A stretch of DNA of 11,380 bases from CAZRNB01 sp964601355 (GTDB lineage: Bacteria; Planctomycetota; Phycisphaerae; Sedimentisphaerales; Anaerobacaceae), in assembly GCA_964601355.1 (NCBI GenBank), contig CAZRNB010000100.1, positions 1 to 11,380 on the forward strand. Reading direction: 5' to 3'. Below the pieces are notes generated by a model. That model saw only the letters and a program-made list of their open reading frames with translations, had not been told where the DNA came from and ran no database searches. The translations under genes were made by a program, and so were the position numbers. This document shows, piece by piece, positions 1 to 5,383 of this stretch; within the stretch, counting starts at the first letter, position 1, and each line of letters starts with the position of its first letter.

Positions 1-47
1 ACCTCCGGCTTGCAAAGCCGGCGCTCTCCCAATTGAGCTACGTCCCC
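1..47 (-). tRNA. tRNA-Ala(TGC), 3' part cut by window edge
   Basis: On the minus strand the sequence begins GGGGACG (acceptor arm, 5' end at 47), then TAGCTC and a D-loop, and an anticodon stem closing the loop TTTGCAA. The anticodon TGC lies at 14-12. The variable loop, T arm and 3' acceptor strand fall outside the window. The gene follows tRNA-Ile on the same strand, the order seen in many 16S-23S spacers, but no rRNA sequence is visible here. Confidence 0.93.
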
Positions 48-63
48 AGGCCCGCTTCGCGGG

Positions 64-98
64 AATCTCAAATTTGAAATCTCAAATCTCAAATTCCA
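64..98. repeat. 7-bp tandem repeat between the two tRNAs
   Basis: Five consecutive heptamers, AATCTCA, AATTTGA, AATCTCA, AATCTCA and AATTCCA, fill almost the whole spacer between tRNA-Ala and tRNA-Ile. The period is exactly 7 although the units have drifted. It resembles other 7-bp tracts at 183-250, 9363-9397 and 11250-11277. Confidence 0.85.
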
Positions 99-100
99 AA

Positions 101-174
<74 letters not shown>

Positions 175-182
175 GAACTACA

Positions 183-250
183 GTTTTGAGTTTTAAGTTT
201 TAAGTTAAGAAAAAGCAACTCAAAACTCAACGCTCATAACTCAAAACTAA
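183..250. repeat. heptamer tract arranged as a long inverted repeat
   Basis: The left arm is GTTTTGA, GTTTTAA, GTTTTAA, GTTAAGA (183-210). The right arm is ACTCAAA, ACTCAAC, GCTCATA, ACTCAAA (218-245). The arms are complementary: AGTTTTGAGTT at 182-192 pairs perfectly with AACTCAAAACT at 238-248. It lies directly upstream of tRNA-Ile on that gene's strand and could form a long hairpin in a precursor transcript. Confidence 0.8.
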
Positions 251-292
251 TCGGTTGAGGTCGAATAGTTTAACTATACACTTAAAAAAGAG

Positions 293-330
293 CAATAAAA
301 AAACCGCTGCCTTAAATTGCCAGCGGTTTT
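293..330 (-). terminator. rho-independent terminator, possibly regulated
   Basis: On the minus strand AAAACCGCTG (330-321) pairs perfectly with CAGCGGTTTT (309-300), and the stem runs into seven T residues (303-297). The 11-nt loop (320-310) is fully complementary to an upstream stretch of the same strand at 370-359. A competing or pseudoknotted fold is therefore possible. The U tract is much stronger on this strand than on the plus strand. Confidence 0.8.
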
Positions 331-454
331 ATCTTCACCGGCTAATGTTTTTCTATTAGCAATTTAAGGCCAAAAAACGTAAGCTGTAAGGTCTTTTCTC
401 AAAACTCTAACTCACCCTTCTATATTGAGAATAAAAATTATCCCAAAGCTTATT
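293..454 (-). ncRNA. candidate small RNA or leader RNA
   Basis: A promoter-like pair at 489-461 and the terminator at 330-293 define a transcript of about 160 nt with no convincing reading frame. Three structures are visible: the terminator hairpin; a 12-bp pairing of 370-359 with 320-309; and, inside that, a hairpin GCTAAT/ATTAGC (360-341). A short CGGT/ACCG hairpin (340-324) would also fit inside and competes with the terminator's left arm. I do not recognise it as 6S, SRP, tmRNA or RNase P RNA. It could be a free-standing sRNA or an attenuated leader of the tRNA-Ile/Ala transcript. The transcript start is an estimate. Confidence 0.4.
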
Positions 455-460
455 ACATGA

Positions 461-489
461 ATTCTATTACCATATCGTCATGCCGTCAA
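461..489 (-). promoter_or_regulatory. sigma70-type promoter candidate
   Basis: TTGACG (489-484) and TAGAAT (466-461) lie 17 bases apart on the minus strand, each one mismatch from consensus. The nearest downstream signal is the terminator at 330-293, with no open frame between. Confidence 0.5.
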
Positions 490-1041
490 GGATTTTTTCG
501 GATTTTTTTTCCGATTTCTTCAAAATATTTATTGGCAAGCGCTTGTATTATAGGACATAGTGATTTTTTAATAAAAAAAAGGCGAGTTACATAGTTTCAA
601 ACATCTAATGAACAAAACCCGCTGGTTAAAGTACGCGCAAAATATACATATAGACCAATATACGGCGCGGGTGTGATTATGTTCAGAAAAATTCTCTTTC
701 CCGATAAAAAACCGCGTAGCTGTTTGCTCGTGAAAACGACGGCCAGTTGGCATATACTGCGATATATAATCCATGACCTTTTAGCAAAAACAAACGGATA
801 TTGGACCACATCGACAAGTTAGATAATATTCAGCGAGATTGTCTTTGTTTTGGAACTGATAAGGATATCCTCTATTGGCATTTCTAAGCAAAAATACGTA
901 AATTATCCAAAGCATGGAGTTTTTTCTGGACATCTAAATCTAATTTGGTACAAATTTTGATGTCAAGGCAGGAAGTGCTCTTGAAAAAGCTATAAATCCT
1001 ATTGGCCAACGGTTGCTCATAAATGAACCGTCAGATACCAT
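490..1041. other. gene-poor AT-rich intergenic region
   Basis: No convincing gene is visible. Two short minus-strand frames at 568-809 overlap each other and lack a ribosome site and recognisable motifs. A hairpin TCGGA/TCCGA lies at about 498-513. A palindrome CAAGCGCTTG (536-545) sits just downstream of a minus-strand TATAAT (552-547). At 1009-1030 ACGGTT and AACCGT form a short inverted repeat shortly before the next gene. Bases 733-747 match the M13 forward primer sequence. Short broken plus-strand frames at about 945-1055 could be remnants of a decayed gene, but nothing identifies one. Confidence 0.5.
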
Positions 1042-1055
1042 GGAGGGTAAATTAA

Positions 1056-2315
1056 ATGAGAAGGATACTAATTTCATTTCTGCTTATCGCTTCAATTCTT
1101 GTCCTGAGCGAAATCGAAGGATTAGCTCAATCGTCTTTCGCTGAGTTTCAGGTAAATACGCGCACCAGTAGTAACCAGGCGAATCCTGCTATGGCAATGG
1201 ATGCAAATGGCAATTTTGTCGTGGTCTGGAGCAGCTATCTTCAGGATGGTAATTCAAATGGCATTTTTAGTCAGCGTTTTGATCCAAATTGCACCCCAAT
1301 TGGCAATGAATTTCAGGTCAACACTACAACCACCGGCAATCAAACGGAGCCATCGGTGGCGAAGAATGATGCGGGCAATTTCATTGTCACCTGGCAAGGC
1401 CCCGGAGCAGATGATGATGACATCTTCATCCAGCGGTTTGATCCAAACGGCCTCTCGCTTGGCGACGAGCTCCTCGTCAATAGCTTTGTCCAGGGAAAAC
1501 AACGGTATCCAAAGGTTGCAATTAATAGGGACGGAGCATTTGCAGTCGTATGGGAAAGCGAAAAACCAGAGGCAGGAACAACCGTGGTATCCTATCGGCT
1601 ATTTGATGTGAATGGTTTGGCTGTTGGTGAGGAATTTGAGGCGAACTTACTGGCAAATTGCCGATACCCTGATATCGCTATGGACCCAAATAGAAACTTC
1701 GCAGTTGTTTGGATGGAAGATGGCAGCAGCAACAACTTAATAATGGTCCGATTGTATAATGCTGATGGCATAGCAAGGACCAAACCTTTAGATGCAAGTA
1801 CGATTAAGTTCAACACCATCACTCGGCCGTCAATCGCTATGAATAACAGTGGTTATTTTGTTGTCGCCTGGGATGGTGACCCCAAGTACGCCAGCTTGGA
1901 CGATATCCACGCCCGATTGTTTGACCCAAATGGTATAGCAATGGGCGATCAGTTCATTGTTAATACCACCCTCGCTGGAGCACAGCAGTATCCGCAGGCT
2001 GCGATGAATAATAAGGGAGAGTTTATAATTGTGTGGGAAAGCGAAATTGGTACAAATGGCATAGACATATTCGCTCGGCGATATGACAGTTCAGGCAAAC
2101 CTCTTAGCGATGATCTCCAAATCAATACTTACGTAAAAGGCGACCAGAGATATCCAGATGTTGCGTTAAGCGAAAATGGCGTTTTTGTCACAGTCTGGCG
2201 AAGCGATGAACAGGACGGCTCAGGCTACGGCATCTTCGGCGAATTAAAATCAATGATCGACTTGATAGAGCTTACTTCCGTAGATGGAATACCGCTCTCT
2301 TTCCTGAATCGATAA
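1056..2315 (+). CDS. exported seven-repeat protein, probable beta-propeller
   Basis: Function unknown; probably a secreted or surface protein. Residues 1-25 look like a signal peptide: MRR, a hydrophobic core to about residue 17, then LAQ before the likely cleavage. The rest is seven tandem repeats at about 29-82, 83-136, 137-190, 191-241, 242-296, 297-350 and 351-400. Each follows the pattern G-x-EFQVNT, then P-x-VAM, G-x-FVVVW, and (Q)RFDxxG. Such repeats occur in many secreted bacterial proteins, often large adhesin-like ones; seven copies fit one closed propeller. A 19-residue tail follows. The start is supported by GGAGGG at 1042-1047, eight bases before ATG. Residues 16-22 (VLSEIEG) are encoded by a dispersed repeat. 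The gene stands alone; the next genes are on the opposite strand. Confidence 0.88.
   Translation: MRRILISFLLIASILVLSEIEGLAQSSFAEFQVNTRTSSNQANPAMAMDANGNFVVVWSSYLQDGNSNGIFSQRFDPNCTPIGNEFQVNTTTTGNQTEPSVAKNDAGNFIVTWQGPGADDDDIFIQRFDPNGLSLGDELLVNSFVQGKQRYPKVAINRDGAFAVVWESEKPEAGTTVVSYRLFDVNGLAVGEEFEANLLANCRYPDIAMDPNRNFAVVWMEDGSSNNLIMVRLYNADGIARTKPLDASTIKFNTITRPSIAMNNSGYFVVAWDGDPKYASLDDIHARLFDPNGIAMGDQFIVNTTLAGAQQYPQAAMNNKGEFIIVWESEIGTNGIDIFARRYDSSGKPLSDDLQINTYVKGDQRYPDVALSENGVFVTVWRSDEQDGSGYGIFGELKSMIDLIELTSVDGIPLSFLNR
1102..1121 (+). repeat. dispersed repeat copy inside a signal peptide
   Basis: TCCTGAGCGAAATCGAAGGA matches the reverse complement of 2406-2425 at 19 of 20 positions. The latter lies in an intergenic palindromic element. 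Here it is read in frame and encodes most of VLSEIEG in the exported protein. Confidence 0.8.
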
Positions 2316-2360
2316 TAGAAGACAGCAAATGGTACCCTATCATAAATTGTTTGAGGGATC

Positions 2361-2502
2361 GTCATTCCGAGCGGAGCACAGCGGAGTCGAGAAATCTGCT
2401 TTATATCCTTCGACTTCGCTCAGGACGCCTTACGGCGGATTTCTCCGCTTCGCCCCTGTTTCTGTCTTCGACAGAAGACACTGGGGCTTCGGTCGAAATG
2501 AC
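2361..2502. repeat. 142-bp imperfect palindromic (MITE/REP-like) element
   Basis: The ends are GTCATTCCGA (2361) and TCGAAATGAC (2502), near-perfect inverted repeats. Inside are further half-palindromes: GCGGAGTCGAGAAATC facing GATTTCTCCGCTTCGC, and TGTCTTCGACAGAAGACA. A TCCTTCGACTTCGCTCAGGA segment (2406-2425) looks nested. Elements of this type (GTCATTTCGA... with GAAATCT) are dispersed in many environmental bacterial genomes. Two overlapping plus-strand open frames here are by-products of the repeat. Confidence 0.75.
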
Positions 2503-2538
2503 ATATTATCAATTCTACAGAGCATTTCCAGAGCGCAT

Positions 2539-2569
2539 AAAAAAAGCCCCAGTTCTTGAACACCGGGGC
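2539..2569 (-). terminator. rho-independent terminator
   Basis: On the minus strand GCCCC...GGGGC (2569-2546), with an inner GTTC/GAAC pairing, is followed by seven T residues (2545-2539). It would stop transcripts coming from the glycosylase gene, whose stop codon is about 230 bases upstream. Confidence 0.75.
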
Positions 2570-2744
2570 ATTAGGTTTCGGAGTTAGGTGTTCGTTCCTT
2601 TGTGCCTTTGCCTCTTTGGGACTTTGTGACTTTTCTATTCGATTTCGCGGAGCAAACCATTTTTATTTCTGAAAATTGAAAATTCGTTCAATGCTCCAAG
2701 ATGAGCTCATTTTCTTTTCCTTCCCTCTTTCGCAGACTGTGCCA
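2570..2744. other. intergenic stretch with 8-bp periodic tract
   Basis: Bases 2598-2629 are four octamers, CTTTGTGC, CTTTGCCT, CTTTGGGA and CTTTGTGA, with a decayed fifth. The remainder to 2744 is AT-rich with no gene or clear signal. Confidence 0.6.
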
Positions 2745-2801
2745 GCCTATGCTGGAGTTCACCGGCGCGCGTAGTGCGTCGTCTCCATGCGAGGGTTATG
2801 C
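2745..2801 (-). repeat. attC-like palindromic site after mug (site 4)
   Basis: Read on the minus strand, the 57 bp run from GCATAAC (2801-2795, overlapping the mug stop; compare attC RYYYAAC) to CATAGGC (2751-2745; compare GTTRRRY). Between them TGGAG (2787-2783) faces its complement CTCCA (2757-2753). The centre carries CGCGCGCCGGTGA. The layout and length fit a minimal integron recombination site, but both core boxes deviate from consensus. Confidence 0.4.
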
Positions 2802-3368
2802 CCGTCTTCCGATTGCTTTGTACAACTCCTTGAATAATTCTCTTAGCCGATTCGACGGGTAATGAGTGTTCAATCCACTAGGATTTGGTAACACCCAAAG
2901 TCTAGATTCGCCAATCATCTCGCCTTGCTGTCCTAATTTCATGTTGGAGCGTATAAATGCCCTACGATATGCTCCAATCCCCAACACTGATACGCACTTC
3001 GGTTGGTATTGTTTCACTTTTTCTGTCAGACGTTGCGCTCCCTCTGTTAATTCGTCTAATTTAATTTCATCGGCTTGTGCTGTTGCCCTTTCTACTAAGT
3101 CCGTGATTCCATAGCCGAACTTAAGTAGTTCGTTCTCTTCAAATGGTGATAGTAACCGAGTCGTGAAACCTGCATCGTGAAGCATTTTCCAAAAGCGATT
3201 CCCGGGATGCGCAAAATGATGCTCGACTGCCGCAGAGTATAATGCTGGATTAATGCCGCAGAAAAGAACTTTCAATCCTGATGCAATTACATCTGGTATT
3301 GTCCGTCCTTGAGCGGCCTTAATCTCTTCTCTGGTCGGCTTGTGCAATTGAGTTTTTGTCTCGTGCAT
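2796..3368 (-). CDS. mug: Mug/TDG-family mismatch uracil-DNA glycosylase
   Basis: Base-excision repair enzyme of the uracil-DNA glycosylase superfamily. The family removes uracil or thymine mispaired with guanine, often from deaminated cytosines. Motif 1 is FCGINPALYSA at residues 36-46, with the catalytic-type Asn at 40. FAHPGNRFW (52-60) is the conserved stretch after it, and motif 2, LPNPSGLN (160-167), is the base-flipping loop. E. coli Mug has GINPG; here the last residue is Ala. At 190 aa it is slightly longer than E. coli Mug (168), with a charged N-terminal extension. The start has a weak upstream GGAAT. It is the last gene of the minus-strand block, with a terminator at 2569-2539. 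The neighbouring methyltransferase also acts on DNA bases, but the two are not in one operon. Confidence 0.9.
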   Translation of the reverse strand: MHETKTQLHKPTREEIKAAQGRTIPDVIASGLKVLFCGINPALYSAAVEHHFAHPGNRFWKMLHDAGFTTRLLSPFEENELLKFGYGITDLVERATAQADEIKLDELTEGAQRLTEKVKQYQPKCVSVLGIGAYRRAFIRSNMKLGQQGEMIGESRLWVLPNPSGLNTHYPSNRLRELFKELYKAIGRRA

Positions 3369-3396
3369 AGTCAGATTCCATGTTAATACTTCACTG

Positions 3397-3460
3397 TCCT
3401 AACGTTAAGCTCACCGGCGTAGCGAAGCCGCGGCCGGTAAAAGCGATGGTCCGCCGGTGT
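3397..3460 (-). repeat. attC-like palindromic site after brnA (site 3)
   Basis: CACCGGCG (3412-3419) and CGCCGGTG (3452-3459) form an 8-bp inverted repeat. On the minus strand the site ends GCCGGTGAGCTTAACGTTAG, closely resembling the 3' end of an integron attC; the core box GTTAGGA (3403-3397) is one base from GTTRRRY. The opposite core box is not recognisable. Just beyond, at 3469-3486, is GTAGTGAGCCTGTCGAAC, which looks like another dispersed repeat. Confidence 0.5.
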
Positions 3461-3496
3461 ATTACTTGTAGTGAGCCTGTCGAACCTATCTACGGA

Positions 3497-3727
3497 TTAA
3501 TTTGCGTGGCGAAGCTCGACCTTGGCAATGCTGACTAGAGACCTCAGCGCAGCATTCACCGATTGTTCGTCGGGGAAGAATCTAGCAACATCTGGGGAGA
3601 GGAGGACTAAGTTTGTTCCCTTCAGGAATCGCTTGGCATACTTGCCTCGCACACCACCCTTGAGTTTGGAGAGGTCGTATTCCGGCCGCAAATCGTCGGC
3701 CATTTTTCTGTTATTCGCCTTCTTCAT
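3497..3727 (-). CDS. BrnA-like antitoxin
   Basis: Antitoxin partner of the BrnT-type toxin encoded directly upstream. The protein (76 aa from this start) has YDLSKLKGGVRGKYAKRFLKG followed by TNLVLLSPDVARFFPDEQSVNAALRSL. This is the pattern of short ribbon-helix-helix (CopG/Arc-type) antitoxins paired with BrnT; such antitoxins normally bind the toxin and repress their own promoter. ATG at 3727 starts MKKANNRKM, 17 bases inside the toxin gene, giving the translational coupling usual for these pairs. ATG at 3703 is an alternative, and an in-frame codon at 3763 would extend it further into brnT. Symbol left blank because the family is broad. Confidence 0.82.
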   Translation of the reverse strand: MKKANNRKMADDLRPEYDLSKLKGGVRGKYAKRFLKGTNLVLLSPDVARFFPDEQSVNAALRSLVSIAKVELRHAN

Positions 3728-3986
3728 AATATCTTTGTTCCTGCCTTGTCGTCTTTCTTGCACTAATGATCCGAACGTTGTCTCCGCGGTCTGTGTGCGC
3801 GACCATAAGCACCCTGCCAGATCGCGACATTCCCACTGTGATAAACCGGTGTTCCCTCAGCGAGTGATCGGGATCGTAATATGTAATCGAGAGGGCATCA
3901 CCAAGAACCGACGCAGCCTCTTGAAACGACACGCCGTGCTTCTTCAGGTTACTGTCGGCCTTCTTTGGATCCCATTCGAATTTCAT
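3711..3986 (-). CDS. brnT: BrnT family toxin (RelE-fold ribonuclease)
   Basis: Type II toxin. BrnT proteins cleave RNA and slow growth when not held by the antitoxin. The 91-aa protein has the family hallmarks in order: MKFEWDPKKADSNLKKHGVSF at the start, EAASVLGDALSITYYDPDHS, RFITVGMSRSGRVLMVAHT, and RIISARKTTRQEQRYYEEG at the end. Length is typical (about 90-100 aa). The toxin gene precedes the antitoxin gene, as is usual for brnTA. No strong ribosome site precedes the ATG. Confidence 0.9.
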   Translation of the reverse strand: MKFEWDPKKADSNLKKHGVSFQEAASVLGDALSITYYDPDHSLREHRFITVGMSRSGRVLMVAHTDRGDNVRIISARKTTRQEQRYYEEGE

Positions 3987-4045
3987 AGCAATATTCTACC
4001 AGATTAGCCTTTCTCAAGCAATTGATATTCTTTTATCTACTTCTG

Positions 4046-4166
4046 TATAAAGCCGTGTATCACCAGCGCTGCGAAGCCGCGAAGAAGCCATCGCCATCCC
4101 CAAGGGATGACGCTGCCACCCAAAGTCAAACTATTTGTGGCAGCCTCAAGCGCAGCTTGGGGATGG
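4046..4166 (-). repeat. palindromic intergenic element after the VOC gene (site 2)
   Basis: Two parts. At 4046-4081 the minus strand reads CGCGGCTTCGCAGCGCTGGTGA, matching site 3 (CGCGGCTTCGCTACGCCGGTGA) at 19 of 22 positions. At 4094-4166, CCATCCCCAAG and CTTGGGGATGG form a perfect 11-bp inverted repeat enclosing a second one, GCTGCCAC (4112-4119) with GTGGCAGC (4137-4144). The nested palindrome may be a separate repeat next to the attC-like part. A 60-codon open frame across it has no support. Confidence 0.5.
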
Positions 4167-4211
4167 TAATACTTACGGCAATTTCTAACTATAGTGTGTA
4201 TGAGCCGCAAT

Positions 4212-4601
4212 TTATTCACCTAATTTGGGAAATGATTTTCGAAATTCAAGCAGCTCCACGGGAGCACCATTGTCAATAATCATGGCGACTCTAACACCTT
4301 CAGAAGGTTCACTCACTCCGCCAAGAAGTTCCTTACCCTTGATTTCATCATCAAGATTATCAACTTCAAAGGCAACGTGAGGGATGGTCTTAATCAGCTC
4401 CGAAATCGGGCTGTCTGGTTCAAAGCGCATCCATTCTATGCCATAGGGACTGGTCTGGAAACCAGATACATACATTTTGAAATTCTCAAGATACTGTTCT
4501 CCGGCCCTGGGTTTATCGGTAGGAATGCCTATATGATAAAAACGCCAGCCCTTGCTCACAACGGCTGGAGGCTCTTTATCCTTACGAATTATTGATTGCA
4601 T
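4212..4601 (-). CDS. VOC-superfamily (glyoxalase-like) protein
   Basis: Small single-module protein of the vicinal oxygen chelate fold (glyoxalase, bleomycin-resistance and dioxygenase relatives); exact substrate unknown. From the ATG at 4601 it has 129 aa. WRFYHIGIPTDKP supplies a possible metal-binding His at 23; IPHVAFEVDNLDD supplies His75; the C-terminal PVELLEF supplies Glu116 or Glu119. This H-H-E arrangement is usual for the fold. The start was chosen for GGAG ten bases upstream; an ATG at 4634 would add 11 residues with no better ribosome site. It follows the flavin reductase gene by 60 bases on the same strand, with no repeat between, so the two probably form an operon. Confidence 0.8.
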   Translation of the reverse strand: MQSIIRKDKEPPAVVSKGWRFYHIGIPTDKPRAGEQYLENFKMYVSGFQTSPYGIEWMRFEPDSPISELIKTIPHVAFEVDNLDDEIKGKELLGGVSEPSEGVRVAMIIDNGAPVELLEFRKSFPKLGE

Positions 4602-4661
4602 TTTGCAATGTCTCCATATATGAACAGCCAACATTGGTTATCTTCTATTTGCATCTTCCGC

Positions 4662-5261
4662 TCATATCTCGAAGATTGAATCCGTCTTGCAGTAACGGTT
4701 CCCGCCGCTCAGGCGGCCGATCACATTGAATTTAAACGGATCAATGGTCTTCCCAGCCTCTAAGATTTCGTCCTTAATATGCACTAAGAGGATGGCGCCT
4801 AAGACAAGATTGCCCGCATTCGCTCCCTGTCCCACGGTAACGATTCGATCAAGGTTACACTCAAATGCGACTTTAGATTCTTTTACACGCGGAGCAGAAA
4901 CAATCTTCGATGATACAAGTGGAACTCCCGCCTCGGCTGCCTCATTGATTCCATAAGGGAACGTCGCGGATGTTTTCACCATGGCAGAGGCCAGGTCTTG
5001 AGATACCATGTTGACAACGAAGCTCTTGGTTTCTTCGATGTTGCGTATGGTATCCTTGCGACTTCCGTCTGGACGGTTGACAACCGAAAAACCTAACGTA
5101 GCCGGCCGCCACGTGATGCCGGTAAAGAAACTGAAGGGTGCCAGATTTATATGCCCCTGTGCGCTGATCGAAGACACCCAGGCAATCGGCCGCGGTATTA
5201 TTGCACTTGCTAACAAATCATGCGCATCACGCGCTGCAAGCTTATTGAGGTCAATTTCCAT
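4662..5261 (-). CDS. flavin reductase-like FMN-binding protein
   Basis: Member of the flavin reductase-like/DIM6 split-barrel family, which binds FMN and often supplies reduced flavin or acts as an oxidoreductase; partner unknown. Features in order, in a 199-aa protein: IIPRPIAWVSS (about 21-31), the common N-terminal strand; NLAPFSFFTGI (about 39-49), the flavin-phosphate region; KDTIRNIEETKSFVVNMV; and the C-terminal GRLSGGNRYCKT. The start at 5261 is preceded by AGGAAAGGGAAAG. A longer frame to 5333 has non-conserved, Gly- and Cys-containing sequence that overlaps the repeat upstream. The paired VOC gene suggests a small redox or detoxification operon, but that is inference. Confidence 0.85.
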   Translation of the reverse strand: MEIDLNKLAARDAHDLLASAIIPRPIAWVSSISAQGHINLAPFSFFTGITWRPATLGFSVVNRPDGSRKDTIRNIEETKSFVVNMVSQDLASAMVKTSATFPYGINEAAEAGVPLVSSKIVSAPRVKESKVAFECNLDRIVTVGQGANAGNLVLGAILLVHIKDEILEAGKTIDPFKFNVIGRLSGGNRYCKTDSIFEI

Positions 5262-5322
5262 ATTTGACTTTCCCTTTCCTTCCCGGCTACAGTTCGGCCC
5301 TCCACCGAGACAATCAGGAAAA

Positions 5323-5368
5323 TAACGTCGCATCTCACCGGGGCGCGATAGTGCGTCCTGGTTCAGAC
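5323..5368 (-). repeat. attC-like site after the methyltransferase (site 1)
   Basis: On the minus strand it runs from GTCTGAAC (5368-5361; compare attC RYYYAAC) through GGACGCACTATCGCGCCCCG and GTGAGATGCGACGTTAT. CGCA and TGCG can pair inside AAC/GTT. It shares GACGCACTA, CGCG and the CCGGTGA core with site 4 and TAACGT...CTCACCGG (plus strand) with site 3. It lies 15 bases beyond the methyltransferase stop codon. Confidence 0.4.
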
Positions 5369-5383
5369 GATTGTTGTGTATTC

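Noticed and set aside
293..454. Known RNA (6S, SRP, tmRNA, RNase P)
   Set aside because: None of their signature sequences could be found on either strand here.
568..809. Two overlapping minus-strand open frames as genes
   Set aside because: They cover the same DNA in different frames, have no ribosome site or motif, and lie in low-complexity AT-rich sequence.
2329..2587. Two plus-strand frames after the exported protein
   Set aside because: Both are made almost entirely of the 2361-2502 palindromic element and run into the terminator.
4037..4219. 60-codon minus-strand frame between VOC and brnT
   Set aside because: It spans the nested palindrome and site 2; the reading frame follows from the repeat.
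5262..5333. N-terminal extension of the flavin reductase
   Set aside because: The extra residues overlap the attC-like site and the untranslated leader, and family homology starts right after ATG 5261.
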